From contig NZ_SHKR01000012.1 in the NCBI RefSeq assembly GCF_004217145.1, positions 372,001 through 436,000 on the forward strand: 64,000 nucleotides of DNA. The letters are read 5' to 3'. Position 1 is the stretch's first letter, and the number at the start of each line of letters is the position of its first letter. The DNA is from Kribbella rubisoli (GTDB taxonomy: Bacteria; Actinomycetota; Actinomycetes; Propionibacteriales; Kribbellaceae). The position numbers and the translations under genes were made by a program. This document shows, one piece after another, positions 39,671 to 48,099 of this stretch. The notes under the pieces were generated by a model. The model was not told where the DNA came from and made no database searches. It saw only the letters and a program-made list of their open reading frames with translations.

Positions 39671-40486
39671 TCAGCAGGTCTTGCGGACGTATCCGGGTTC
39701 ACCCGGAGTCGAGACGTCGACGTCGCGCTGCACGATCGTCAACGTCCCGCCGTACTGCGAGCAGGCCGTGGACCGGCCGCTGTTGGTGTACTCGATCACG
39801 ATCACGTTGTTGCCAAAGGCATCGACGTAGTCACCGCACTCGTCGTACTGGCCGCACTCCTCGGCGACCGCGAAGTCCAGGCCGATCGCCTGCCGGGAAC
39901 CGGCCAGTTCGACCGTGTTCTTCTGTGCGATGGCCAGGTTCTTGGAGTGCGCGTGCGTGGCGAGCAGCGTCAGGTACGCCTTCGCGTTGCCGGCGGTGAG
40001 GAGCTTCTTCGAGCGTGTGTAGCTGTCGTAGTTGTCCGGCTCGATCGCCTTGTACCCCTTGGCCGCGCAGCCGTCGATCCAGCCGTTGACCTTGGCGGCG
40101 ATCCGGCTCCGCTTGTCCGCTGTACGGAAGTCGAGCAGCGGTTCGCCCCAGTCCTGGTCGATCACGAGCTTGCCCTTGGCGTCGCGGAGCAGCAGGTCGG
40201 CGTCCCACTGTCCTTGTTCGCCGGGCTGGACCTGGAAGGCGTTGACGTAGCAGATGTTGTAGAGGCCGGCTGCCGGTGCGGCGGTCCGGTCGCGGGTGAC
40301 CACCTGGACGCCGGCGGGCGGCGTATAGGCCCCGCCGATCTGGTAGTCGAACTTGGCGTGCGTCGGCGGAAGCGTGACGGCCGCGTCGGCTGAAGTCCGG
40401 ATGAGCACGGTTGCGGTGACTGCCAGGGCGGTGGCCGCCATACCGGCGAGGAGGCGGCGAGAGAGTCTGGACACGATTTGCTCCAT
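39671..40486 (-). CDS. Secreted GH114 (endo-alpha-1,4-polygalactosaminidase-like) protein
   Basis: A 271-residue exported protein: signal peptide about 1-36, then a TIM-barrel GH114 domain. The family pattern FDYQIGGAYTPPAGVQVV, CYVNAFQVQPGE, LVIDQDWGEPLLDFR and AIEPDNYDSYTRS is clear, with acidic residues (DWGE, EPDN) as likely catalytic groups. GH114 was founded on an endo-alpha-1,4-polygalactosaminidase and includes a fungal enzyme that cuts galactosaminogalactan. It is the first gene of the operon, so the polymer would be cut outside and products imported. Family assignment is firm, substrate inferred. Confidence 0.85.
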   Translation of the reverse strand: MEQIVSRLSRRLLAGMAATALAVTATVLIRTSADAAVTLPPTHAKFDYQIGGAYTPPAGVQVVTRDRTAAPAAGLYNICYVNAFQVQPGEQGQWDADLLLRDAKGKLVIDQDWGEPLLDFRTADKRSRIAAKVNGWIDGCAAKGYKAIEPDNYDSYTRSKKLLTAGNAKAYLTLLATHAHSKNLAIAQKNTVELAGSRQAIGLDFAVAEECGQYDECGDYVDAFGNNVIVIEYTNSGRSTACSQYGGTLTIVQRDVDVSTPGEPGYVRKTC

Positions 40487-40590
40487 CGGTCCCGGGGACG
40501 CGACCCCGCCTCGGGTCTCACCTGAACCCTGGCGCCGGAAAACCGGACTTCAGGCCTTTGGCCTGCTACCGGCTGGGTGCGTCACTGCCG
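40487..40590 (-). other. Hairpin-rich 5' leader of the GH114 operon
   Basis: Read on the minus strand, the leader of about 100 nt holds caggcc-aaa-ggcctg, then ccgg-tttt-ccgg, a gggt/accc stem and gcgggg-tcgcg-tccccg, ending just before the start codon. The last stem could hide the weak Shine-Dalgarno. It does not match any riboswitch class I know. Confidence 0.45.
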
Positions 40591-40595
40591 AACAA

Positions 40596-40624
40596 GTTAA
40601 GCGACGAGATGACCGTGCGGTCAA
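40596..40624 (-). promoter_or_regulatory. Candidate promoter of the GH114-ABC-PfkB-GH4 operon
   Basis: On the minus strand TTGACC (40624-40619) and CTTAAC (40601-40596) are separated by 17 bp. Transcription would start near 40588-40590, giving a leader of about 100 nt. Confidence 0.5.
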
Positions 40625-40629
40625 GGGGA

Positions 40630-40643
40630 ACTTGCAAACAAGT
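40630..40643. promoter_or_regulatory. Candidate regulator operator upstream of the GH114 operon
   Basis: The inverted repeat acttg-caaa-caagt lies 5 bp upstream of the candidate -35, within a wider ggggaa...ttcccc symmetry (40625-40656). TTGCAA-containing palindromes are typical LacI-family operators in actinobacterial sugar loci. No LacI gene is in the window. Confidence 0.5.
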
Positions 40644-40755
40644 GCGCGAATTCCCCCTGATAGCGCGGCATTGCGCATGGGAAGGTCGAGGGAAGAGCCC
40701 GGGAAGGCGGCCCTCCTAGCGTCCTCAGCAGACACCATCCACTGAGGAGGGAACC

Positions 40756-41328
40756 ATGACCACCGCTACCGAGAGCCCACGCCGGAACGGCGTCGACACC
40801 GCAACGCTGTTCGCGACGATCGACGCCGTCAAGGGGCAGAACGAGATCGCCAAATTCCAGTTCCGGGCGAGCAACACCTGGGTGTCCGGGACGCACAGCC
40901 GCTCCACAGCGTCGGACTTCTTCGGCGCCATGCAGGAACTCAGGCACAAGTCCGACACCGTGGTCGAGTTCGACCACCCCGAGGTTCTGGTCGGAACGGA
41001 CCACGGGCCGACGCCGGTGGAGTACCTGCTGCACGCGATCGCGGCCTGCCTGACGGCCGGCGTCGCCAACATCGCCGCTGCCCGGGGTGTCGAGCTCACC
41101 AAGGTCACGTCGACCGTCACCGGCGACATCGACCTGCTCGGAATCCTCGGCCTGTCCGACGGCTCGGTCCGCAACGGCTACGAGCAGATCCGGGTCGCGT
41201 TCACGATCGAGGGCGACGCGGACGAGGAGACTCTGCGCGGCATCGTCGAGCAGTCCCGGCGCCGGTCCGCCGTGTACGACGTCCTCGTCAACCCGACGCC
41301 TGTCGCCATCGACGTCACCTGCGCCTGA
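40756..41328 (+). CDS. OsmC family peroxiredoxin-like protein
   Basis: A 190-residue OsmC/Ohr-superfamily protein. The core YLLHAIAACLTAGVANIAAARG holds the conserved cysteine (in AACLTAG) of the second active-site position, preceded by VLVGTDHGPTPVEYL. The usual first catalytic Cys of peroxide-reducing Ohr is not evident, so peroxidase activity is uncertain. ATG 40756 has GAGGAGGG upstream. It begins a rightward run with two flavoproteins 30 bp downstream. Confidence 0.85.
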   Translation: MTTATESPRRNGVDTATLFATIDAVKGQNEIAKFQFRASNTWVSGTHSRSTASDFFGAMQELRHKSDTVVEFDHPEVLVGTDHGPTPVEYLLHAIAACLTAGVANIAAARGVELTKVTSTVTGDIDLLGILGLSDGSVRNGYEQIRVAFTIEGDADEETLRGIVEQSRRRSAVYDVLVNPTPVAIDVTCA

Positions 41329-41358
41329 CCGACCGCCGTACGAGCCGAGGGGACCGGG

Positions 41359-42555
41359 ATGACCACCACCATCGACACCGTCGTGATCGGCGCAGGCCAT
41401 GCCGGTCTCGCGGTCAGCCGGCTGCTCACCGAGGCCGGTCGCGATCATGTGATCGTCGACCGCGGCCGGATCGGTGAGAGTTGGCGTACTGCGCGCTGGG
41501 ACTCGCTGCGGCTACTCTCACCGAACTGGATGATGCGCCTCCCACACTGGGAGTACGGCGGGCCGGACGTCGCCGGGTTCCTGCCGGCCCGCAGATTCGT
41601 CCGGCACCTGGAGCTCTACGCGGAGTCGTTCGGCGCGCCGGTCGTCTCCGGCGCCACGGTGCTCGAGCTGTCCGCCGCAGGGTGCGGTGCGTACCGTCTG
41701 GTCACGGACCGAGGAACGTGGCGTGCCAGGCAGGTCATCATCGCGACCGGTCCAGGAGTGCCCCGCGTACCGGCCGGGCTGCGTGAGGTCGTGACCGCTG
41801 CGGCCTATCGCAACCCGGCGCAGCTCGCGCCGGGAGGTGTTCTGGTGATCGGGGCGTCGGCCTCCGGCGTACAGATTGCCGACGAACTCAACCGGGCCGG
41901 TCGCGAGGTGTACCTGTCGGTCGGCCGGCACACGCGAGTGCCGCGCTCGTACCGCGGCAAGGATGTCTTCTGGTGGCTGGAGCGCACCGGGCGGCTGGCC
42001 CGCACCATCGACGAGGTCCGCGATCCGGCGTCGGCCCGGCGGGAACCGTCGATGCAACTGGCCGGCCGCGCTGGAGAGCTGGACCTGGTCACACTGCAGG
42101 CCGAAGGCGTCCAGCTACTCGGTCGCTTCGACGGAATGGACGGGAGCCGGGCACGCTTCCGGCCGGACCTGGCCGAGACTGCGGCCTCGGCCGATGCACG
42201 CATGAGCCGCCTGCTCGACGCACTGGACGAGTACGTCGGCGACGCCGCGCGCGAGCGGCCCGCCGCATTGGTGCCGCCCGCGCCGAGACCCGTCGTCGAC
42301 CTTCATCGCGCAGGCATCAGCACCGTGCTCGTCGCCACCGGATATCGCCCCGACTATCCCTGGCTCCGCTTGCCGATAACGGGTCCGGACGGTCAGATCC
42401 AGCAGGTTCGGGGCATCACCGCGGCACCTGGTGTGTACGTCGTCGGCCAGCGCTTCCAGCATCGACGCGACTCGGCCTTCATCGACGGAGCGCGCCATGA
42501 CGCGGCGTACGTCGTACAGCATTTGCTGGCGTACCGGGCGGAGCCGGCCGCATGA
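41359..42555 (+). CDS. FAD/NAD(P)-dependent monooxygenase-like protein
   Basis: A 398-residue flavoprotein of the flavin-containing monooxygenase/YpdA-like group. It has two Rossmann sites: FAD motif VVIGAGHAGLAVSRLL at the start and NADPH motif VLVIGASASGVQIADEL near 160-175, plus ATGYRPDYPWL and VVGQRFQHRRDSAFIDGA near the end. The substrate is unknown. It ends 4 bp inside the next gene, so the pair is coupled and may act in one pathway. Confidence 0.85.
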   Translation: MTTTIDTVVIGAGHAGLAVSRLLTEAGRDHVIVDRGRIGESWRTARWDSLRLLSPNWMMRLPHWEYGGPDVAGFLPARRFVRHLELYAESFGAPVVSGATVLELSAAGCGAYRLVTDRGTWRARQVIIATGPGVPRVPAGLREVVTAAAYRNPAQLAPGGVLVIGASASGVQIADELNRAGREVYLSVGRHTRVPRSYRGKDVFWWLERTGRLARTIDEVRDPASARREPSMQLAGRAGELDLVTLQAEGVQLLGRFDGMDGSRARFRPDLAETAASADARMSRLLDALDEYVGDAARERPAALVPPAPRPVVDLHRAGISTVLVATGYRPDYPWLRLPITGPDGQIQQVRGITAAPGVYVVGQRFQHRRDSAFIDGARHDAAYVVQHLLAYRAEPAA

Positions 42556-43670
42556 ACGCGCAGTACGACGTTGTGGTCGTTGGCGGCCGGGTTGCGGGAG
42601 CGTCGACGGCGATGCTGCTGGCGCGGGCAGGGGCCAAGGTCGCTCTGCTCGAGCGGTCCGCGTATGGCAGCGACACCGTCTCGACCCACGGCCTGATGCG
42701 CGCCGGCGCGACGCAGCTGTCGCGGTGGGGGTTGCTGGACAAGCTCACCGGTACGCCGCCGATCCGGAGTACGACGTTCCACTACAGCGATCGCGAGCCC
42801 GAGCAGGTGTCGATCCGTCCGGGTGGTGGGGTGGATGCCCTGTACGCGCCGCGTCGTCAACTCCTGGACCGGATCCTTGTCGATGCCGCGGCCGATGCGG
42901 GAGCGGAGGTACGGCATGGAGTAGCTGTCACCGACTTGCTGCGCGACGACAGCGGTCGGGTGACCGGTGTACGCCTGCAGGATCGTTCGGAGCTCACCGC
43001 GGGGATCACGATCGGCGCGGATGGAATCCGTTCGACCGTCGCATCGGCGACCGGCGCTCCCGTCGTACGTCGGGGTCGATCGTGCAGCGCCGTCCTGTAC
43101 CGGTACTACGCAGGCGTGCAGACCACGGGCTACGAGTGGGCCTACGCACCGGGCGGGGCCGCGGGGCTACTACCCACAACGGACGGAGCGACCTGTGTCT
43201 TCGTTGCCACCACGCCCGCGCGGATGCGATCGCTCCGCCGCGAAGGTGCCGAGCAGGCCTTCGCGACACTGCTCGCGGACATGGCACCGAGCCTGACCGA
43301 CTTGCTGATCCCGGCGACGCCTGTGGATCGGATGCACGGCTGGGCCGGTGCAGCCGGATTCTTCCGGCAGGCGGGGGGACCGGGCTGGGCGCTGGTCGGG
43401 GACGCGGGCTACTACAAGGACCCGATCACCACGCACGGAATGACCGATGCTCTGCGCGACGCCGAGCTACTGAGCGACGCCTTGACCGGACCGGGTCCGG
43501 TGCCGGCGGCGCTGGCGAAGTACCAGGCCACTCGCGATGAGCTCTCGATCGCGCTGTTCGAGGCGACCGAGTCGGTTGCGTCGTACACCTGGAGTCTCGA
43601 CGAGATTCGGGAGCTGCTGCGGAAGGTCAGCTCGGCGATGAAAGCCGAGGTCACCCAGTTCGTGCTGTAG
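42552..43670 (+). CDS. FAD-dependent aromatic hydroxylase-like monooxygenase
   Basis: A 372-residue class A flavoprotein monooxygenase-like protein. FAD motif VVVVGGRVAGASTAMLLARAG is at the N-terminus, the DG motif is IGADGIRSTVA near 155-165, and the GD motif is ALVGDAGYYKDPITTHGMTDALRDA near 280-305. Such enzymes hydroxylate aromatic or polyketide substrates, or act in halogenation-like chemistry; the substrate here is unknown. Coupled to the upstream flavoprotein and followed by a regulator. Confidence 0.87.
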   Translation: MNAQYDVVVVGGRVAGASTAMLLARAGAKVALLERSAYGSDTVSTHGLMRAGATQLSRWGLLDKLTGTPPIRSTTFHYSDREPEQVSIRPGGGVDALYAPRRQLLDRILVDAAADAGAEVRHGVAVTDLLRDDSGRVTGVRLQDRSELTAGITIGADGIRSTVASATGAPVVRRGRSCSAVLYRYYAGVQTTGYEWAYAPGGAAGLLPTTDGATCVFVATTPARMRSLRREGAEQAFATLLADMAPSLTDLLIPATPVDRMHGWAGAAGFFRQAGGPGWALVGDAGYYKDPITTHGMTDALRDAELLSDALTGPGPVPAALAKYQATRDELSIALFEATESVASYTWSLDEIRELLRKVSSAMKAEVTQFVL

Positions 43671-43703
43671 AGGGGGATTGCTCTGACGCCTACGATCCGA
43701 GAT

Positions 43704-45083
43704 GTGCAGGTCAGCGTGCAGCTGCTGGGCGGCTTCGTCGTCCTCGTGAACGGTGCGCCGATCACCGCGGACCGGTGGACCCGGCGGGGTGCGGCCGCGC
43801 TGGTCAAACTGCTGGCCCTGTCGCCTGACGGCCGGCTCCACCGGGACCGCGTCGTCGATGCCCTGTGGCCGGAACTCACGGTGGACGTCGCGCTGCCACG
43901 GCTGCACAAGGCCGCGCACTATGCGCGCGGCGTTCTCGGTGATCGGGATGCCGTCGTGCTGAAGGGCGAGGTGATCGCGCTGTTCCCGGGCGCGCGGCTC
44001 GACGTCGACGCCACCACCTTCGAGGCCGCGGCCGAGGACGCGCTCGCCGTTGAATCGCCCGACTCCTGCGCCGAGGCCCTGAAGCTGGCCGGTGAGTTGT
44101 TGCCCGACGACCTGTCCGAGCCGTGGCTGGAAGAGCCCCGCGAACGATTGCGCCTGCGGGTCCTGCGCCTGCTGCGCGGTGCCGGCCGGTGGGAGGACCT
44201 CCTCGCCCTGGACCCCGCGAACGAGGAGGCACACGTCGAACTCCTCCGCGAATCCGTGCTCGCCGGAGATCGGACGAACGGGCTGCGTCGCTACGCCCGG
44301 ATGGAACGAGTCCTGCACACCGAGCTCGGTCTCGCGCCTGGGCCGGAAGCCGTCGTACTGCGTGATCGCTTGCTGGCCGTCGATCCCGGACCGCAGCCTC
44401 CGCCAGTGGCCGCACCACCCCGCGATTCCGGCCGGACGCACTTGGTCGAGCGCGATGCGGAGCTAGCGCAGCTCGGTACGGCGTGCGAGCTGGCCGTCGA
44501 CGAGGGGCGTGGTGTCGTCGTACTCGTATCGGGTGAGGCGGGCGCCGGGAAGTCTGCCCTGGTGCGCGCCTTCCTCGATCAGCTGGATCCCGCGATCCGG
44601 GTAGCGGTCGGCGGGTGCGACGACCTGCTGGCGCCGCGGAGCCTCGGGCCGTTCCGCGACATGGCGGAGAACGATGCCGAGCTGGCAGCGGCGCTGTCCG
44701 GCGACCGTCCGGCTGCGCTGCTGCGCGTGTTCTCCGAGCGCTCTTCGGTCGTAGTCGTCGAAGACATCCACTGGGCCGATGACGCCACCCTGGATGCGAT
44801 CCGCTTCCTCGCGCGCAGGTTCCCCGGCATCCCTGCGGTGTTGGTGCTGACCTTCCGCGACACCGGGATCGATGCAGGCCATCCGCTGCGGCAGCTGCTC
44901 GGCAGTCTGACCGGTACGTCGGTCAGGCGGGTGCTCCTTCCGCCGCTGACCGTGGACGCGGTACGACGGCTTGGCGCGGTGGCTCCGGGGGAGGCGGTCG
45001 AGATTCATCGCGTGACGCAGGGGAATCCGTTCTTCGTCACCGAGGTGCTCGCCGGCGGCGGGACCGGCGGCGTCAAAGGCTAA
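43704..45083 (+). CDS. SARP/BTAD-AAA regulator, shortened
   Basis: A 459-residue regulator. Residues 1-90 form an OmpR-like winged helix (VSVQLLGGFVVLVNGAPI), 95-230 a bacterial transcriptional activator domain, and 245-455 an AAA-type ATPase with Walker A GEAGAGKS and Walker B VVVVEDIHWADD. Full-length relatives usually continue past GNPFFVTEVL with a long ATPase and TPR tail to about 900-1100 residues; here the protein stops about ten residues after that motif. It may be a truncated form or a naturally short one. GTG 43704 is the start. It may control the neighbouring flavoproteins. Confidence 0.82.
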   Translation: MQVSVQLLGGFVVLVNGAPITADRWTRRGAAALVKLLALSPDGRLHRDRVVDALWPELTVDVALPRLHKAAHYARGVLGDRDAVVLKGEVIALFPGARLDVDATTFEAAAEDALAVESPDSCAEALKLAGELLPDDLSEPWLEEPRERLRLRVLRLLRGAGRWEDLLALDPANEEAHVELLRESVLAGDRTNGLRRYARMERVLHTELGLAPGPEAVVLRDRLLAVDPGPQPPPVAAPPRDSGRTHLVERDAELAQLGTACELAVDEGRGVVVLVSGEAGAGKSALVRAFLDQLDPAIRVAVGGCDDLLAPRSLGPFRDMAENDAELAAALSGDRPAALLRVFSERSSVVVVEDIHWADDATLDAIRFLARRFPGIPAVLVLTFRDTGIDAGHPLRQLLGSLTGTSVRRVLLPPLTVDAVRRLGAVAPGEAVEIHRVTQGNPFFVTEVLAGGGTGGVKG

Positions 45084-45115
45084 CTCCCACAGTGCTAACT
45101 CCTGAAGGGCTTCTC

Positions 45116-46174
45116 GTGACTGTTCCCTACACGCTGACTCGTGTCGGCGTACTGATGACCGCCGAGCCGGGCAACGAGCTCGAGGCCGAGGGCGTGCTGA
45201 ACCCGGCGACCGGCCACACCCCGGACGGCACGCTCTACCTGCTGCCGCGGCTGGTTGCTGACGGCAACATCTCTCGCGTCGGCCTGGCCCGCGTCGAACT
45301 CGAGGACGGCGTACCGGTAGGTGTCGCGCGCGAGGGCGTCGTCCTCGCGCCGGACGAAGGCTGGGAGCGCGGCAAGAACAACGCCGGCGTCGAGGACCCC
45401 CGCGTCACGTTCATCCCGTCCCTCGGCCTCCACGTGATGACGTACGTCGCCTACGGCCCGCTCGGCCCGAAGCCTGCGCTCGCGGTCTCCTCGGACCTGC
45501 GGGAGTGGCGCCGGCTCGGTCCGCTGCACTTCGAGTACCAGCCGGACCTCGATACCGACCTCAACCTGTTCCCCAACAAGGACACGGTCTTCTTCCCCGA
45601 GCCCGTGCCCGGCCCGGACGGCGAACCGTCGTACGCGATGCTGCATCGGCCGATGTGGGACCTCGGCTGGTTCCGCGAAGGCGAAGGCGTTCACCTGCCG
45701 GCCGGTGTGACCGATGACCGGCCAGGCATCTGGGTCTCGTTCGTGCCCGTGGCAGCCGTCGAGGCTGACGTGCGGAACCTCGTTCATCTGCGCAATCACC
45801 GGCTCGTCGCGATGTCGGAGTACCCGTTCGAGGAGCTGAAGATCGGCGCCGGACCGGCGCCGCTGCGCATCCCCGAGGGCTGGCTCGTGATCCACCACGG
45901 CGTCACCGGCGAGCAGCCGGAAGGCTTCGACCCGACCACCCAGAAGGTCTGCTACGCCGCCGGCGCGCTGATCCTCGACGCCGAGGACGTCACCCGCGTC
46001 GTCACTCGTACCACCGAACCCCTCATGGTCCCCGAGACCGACGAGGAGAAGATCGGCACGGTCGGCAACGTCGTCTTCCCGACTGCGATCGAGCAGGTCA
46101 ACGGCACCCAGTACGTCTTCTACGGCATGGCCGACGCCGCCATCGGCGTGGCCAGATTGGATCGCCTGCCATGA
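45116..46174 (+). CDS. GH130 family glycoside phosphorylase/hydrolase
   Basis: A 352-residue five-bladed propeller enzyme of GH130. The family marks NPATGHTPDGTLYLLPRL near the start and GVEDPRVTF, with the catalytic Asp, are present, followed by GPLGPKPALAVSSDLREW. GH130 enzymes phosphorolyse or hydrolyse beta-mannosides; no signal peptide is visible, so it is cytosolic. GTG 45116 with GAAGGG upstream is preferred to the ATG at 45092. The next gene starts 4 bp before its stop, so the two are co-translated. Confidence 0.82.
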   Translation: MTVPYTLTRVGVLMTAEPGNELEAEGVLNPATGHTPDGTLYLLPRLVADGNISRVGLARVELEDGVPVGVAREGVVLAPDEGWERGKNNAGVEDPRVTFIPSLGLHVMTYVAYGPLGPKPALAVSSDLREWRRLGPLHFEYQPDLDTDLNLFPNKDTVFFPEPVPGPDGEPSYAMLHRPMWDLGWFREGEGVHLPAGVTDDRPGIWVSFVPVAAVEADVRNLVHLRNHRLVAMSEYPFEELKIGAGPAPLRIPEGWLVIHHGVTGEQPEGFDPTTQKVCYAAGALILDAEDVTRVVTRTTEPLMVPETDEEKIGTVGNVVFPTAIEQVNGTQYVFYGMADAAIGVARLDRLP

Positions 46175-48099
46175 ACCCGACCCGCCGCACCGTCATCGGC
46201 GGAGCCCTCGCAGTAGCCGCCGCATCAACAGTCACCCTTCCCGCCTCAGCCACAGCCTCGGCCTCAGCCTCGGCCTCGGGCCGGCTGTCCAACCTCGCGC
46301 ACCTCGACTTCCTCCGCTCGTCGGTAACGCCTCCGGCCGCCACCGGTCACACCACCTTCGGCAGCGGCCCGGTCGGCGTGCTCTGGACGTACGCCGACCG
46401 CCAGGCGGACGGCTCGTACAAGCGCATCGGTGGTGGTGCCTACGACGCGGCGACGAACACCTATGGCCAGGGCGCGTTCAACGCCGACGACATCGCCCGG
46501 GCTGCCGTCGTCTACCTGCGGCACTGGAAGCTGTTCCACTCTGCGGCTTCGTTGGAGGCCGCCCGCGGGCTCCTCCGCAGTCTCACGTTCCTCCAGTCGC
46601 CGAACGGCAACGTCGTCCTGTGGATGCAGCCCGACGGCACGCTCAACCCGAGCGCCGATCCCGTCGAGCTCCCCGACCCGTCCGACTCCGGCCCGTCGTA
46701 CTGGCTGGCTCGCACGGTCTGGGCGTTGGGGGAGGGGTACGCCGTCTTCCGCCGTACCGACCGCGCTTTCGCGACGTTCCTCCGCGACCGTCTCGACCTC
46801 GCGATCGCTGCGCTCGAGCGTCAGGTCCTCGTCCGCTACGGCCAGTACAACGTGGTCGACGGCCGCCGTCTGCCGGCCTGGCTGATCGTCAACGGCGCGG
46901 ACGCTACGAGCGAGGCCGTTCTTGGGCTGTCGGCTTATGTAGAAGCCGGCGGTTCTGCCTCGGCGCGCCGAGCGCTCAGCCGCTTTGCCGAGGGCATTGC
47001 TGCCATGGCGGCCGGGTCGACGCGCGAGTGGCCGTTCCGTGCGCTGATGCCGTGGGGCGAGTCGATCTCGGACTGGCATGCGTGGGGCGCCCAGATGCCC
47101 TCCGCCCTCGCCGCCGCGGCTCACGCTCTCGACGCACCCAAGCTCCGTGCCGCGGCCATCGGCGACACTGCGGGCTTCACCCCACTCCTGATGACCGCCG
47201 GCGGACCCGACAACGGCTGGCTGCCGACGCCGATCGACCGCACCCAGATCGCGTACGGCGTCGACGCCCGCCTGCAGGGCGTGCTCTCCGTCGGGCTCCC
47301 TGGCTTGAGGCAGGTCGCCGCCTTCATCGCTGCCTGGTACTTCGGCGCCAACCGCGCCGGCCGGCCGATGTACGACGCGACCACCGGCCGCACGTACGAC
47401 GGCATCTCCGGTGACGGCACGATCAACCGCAACTCCGGCGCCGAGTCGAGCATCCACGGCCAGCTGTCGATGCTCGCCCTCGACGCCCACCCGGAGGTCG
47501 CCCGCCTGACGGGCACCCCGTCGTACGACGGCCTGCAGATCATCGAGGCCGAGTCCGGCGCCGGCGGCCAGGTCGTCACGCCACCCTCGGCCTGGACCGG
47601 CGAATCCCAATGGAGCAACGGCTCCTACCTCTCCCTCGACGGTACGGCGACCTGGAGCGTGCCGGCGTCATCGCAGCAGCGGCTGGTCCTCCCGGTCGTC
47701 AACCTGGCGGACACTCCGACCCCGGCTCGCACCACCTGGACTTCCGGGGTCAGGGCACTTGGCACTCTCACGCACGTCTGCGGCCAGCAAGGTATCTCCG
47801 CCGCACCCGGCGCGCTCCTGCCGCTGACGCTCGCCAACCCGCTCCCGGCAGGCGCCACCACCCTCACCGCCAAGGCGCAAGGGACGGCTCAGCTGGATGC
47901 TCTGCTACTTCTGCCAACCGTCAGCAGTCTGCGGATCGGGGATGCGGTCTTGCTGGCCAGTGTGGATACGCATGCTCGCGTGATGAGTGTGCCGGGCAAG
48001 CATTCCTGCAGCTACGACGCCGCCGGGAAATTGGTTGCTCGGGGCAACGCTTCGCGGGCACTCGTCGTACCCGGTGGCTTTACCGTCGTGCTCGGCTGA
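46171..48099 (+). CDS. Tat-exported glycosidase-like protein of unknown family
   Basis: A 642-residue exported protein. Its N-terminus has the twin-arginine signal NPTRRTVIGGALAVAAAS followed by a Ser-Ala repeat. Residues 60-430 are helix-rich with aromatic clusters (YWLARTVWALGEGYAVF, WPFRALMPWGESISDWHAWGAQMP), suggesting an alpha/alpha toroid as in many glycosidases. Residues 440-642 are beta-rich, as in a carbohydrate-binding or catalytic accessory domain. I do not recognise a named family. It is translationally coupled to the GH130 gene, so a joint role in polysaccharide use is inferred. Confidence 0.7.
   Translation: MNPTRRTVIGGALAVAAASTVTLPASATASASASASGRLSNLAHLDFLRSSVTPPAATGHTTFGSGPVGVLWTYADRQADGSYKRIGGGAYDAATNTYGQGAFNADDIARAAVVYLRHWKLFHSAASLEAARGLLRSLTFLQSPNGNVVLWMQPDGTLNPSADPVELPDPSDSGPSYWLARTVWALGEGYAVFRRTDRAFATFLRDRLDLAIAALERQVLVRYGQYNVVDGRRLPAWLIVNGADATSEAVLGLSAYVEAGGSASARRALSRFAEGIAAMAAGSTREWPFRALMPWGESISDWHAWGAQMPSALAAAAHALDAPKLRAAAIGDTAGFTPLLMTAGGPDNGWLPTPIDRTQIAYGVDARLQGVLSVGLPGLRQVAAFIAAWYFGANRAGRPMYDATTGRTYDGISGDGTINRNSGAESSIHGQLSMLALDAHPEVARLTGTPSYDGLQIIEAESGAGGQVVTPPSAWTGESQWSNGSYLSLDGTATWSVPASSQQRLVLPVVNLADTPTPARTTWTSGVRALGTLTHVCGQQGISAAPGALLPLTLANPLPAGATTLTAKAQGTAQLDALLLLPTVSSLRIGDAVLLASVDTHARVMSVPGKHSCSYDAAGKLVARGNASRALVVPGGFTVVLG
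46255..46278 (+). repeat. Hexanucleotide tandem repeat in the Tat signal region
   Basis: Four copies of gcctcg/gcctca in tandem encode (Ala-Ser)4 just after the Tat signal peptide of the 642-residue protein. Changes in copy number would keep the reading frame. Confidence 0.8.

Noticed and set aside
40487..40600. Known riboswitch (c-di-GMP, c-di-AMP, cobalamin or SAM type) ahead of GH114
   Set aside because: Hairpins are present, but the conserved core bases of these classes could not be aligned, so it is only reported as a structured leader.
40756..45083. Secondary metabolite gene cluster
   Set aside because: Two flavoproteins and a SARP-like regulator are suggestive, but there is no polyketide, peptide, terpene or RiPP synthase gene in the area.
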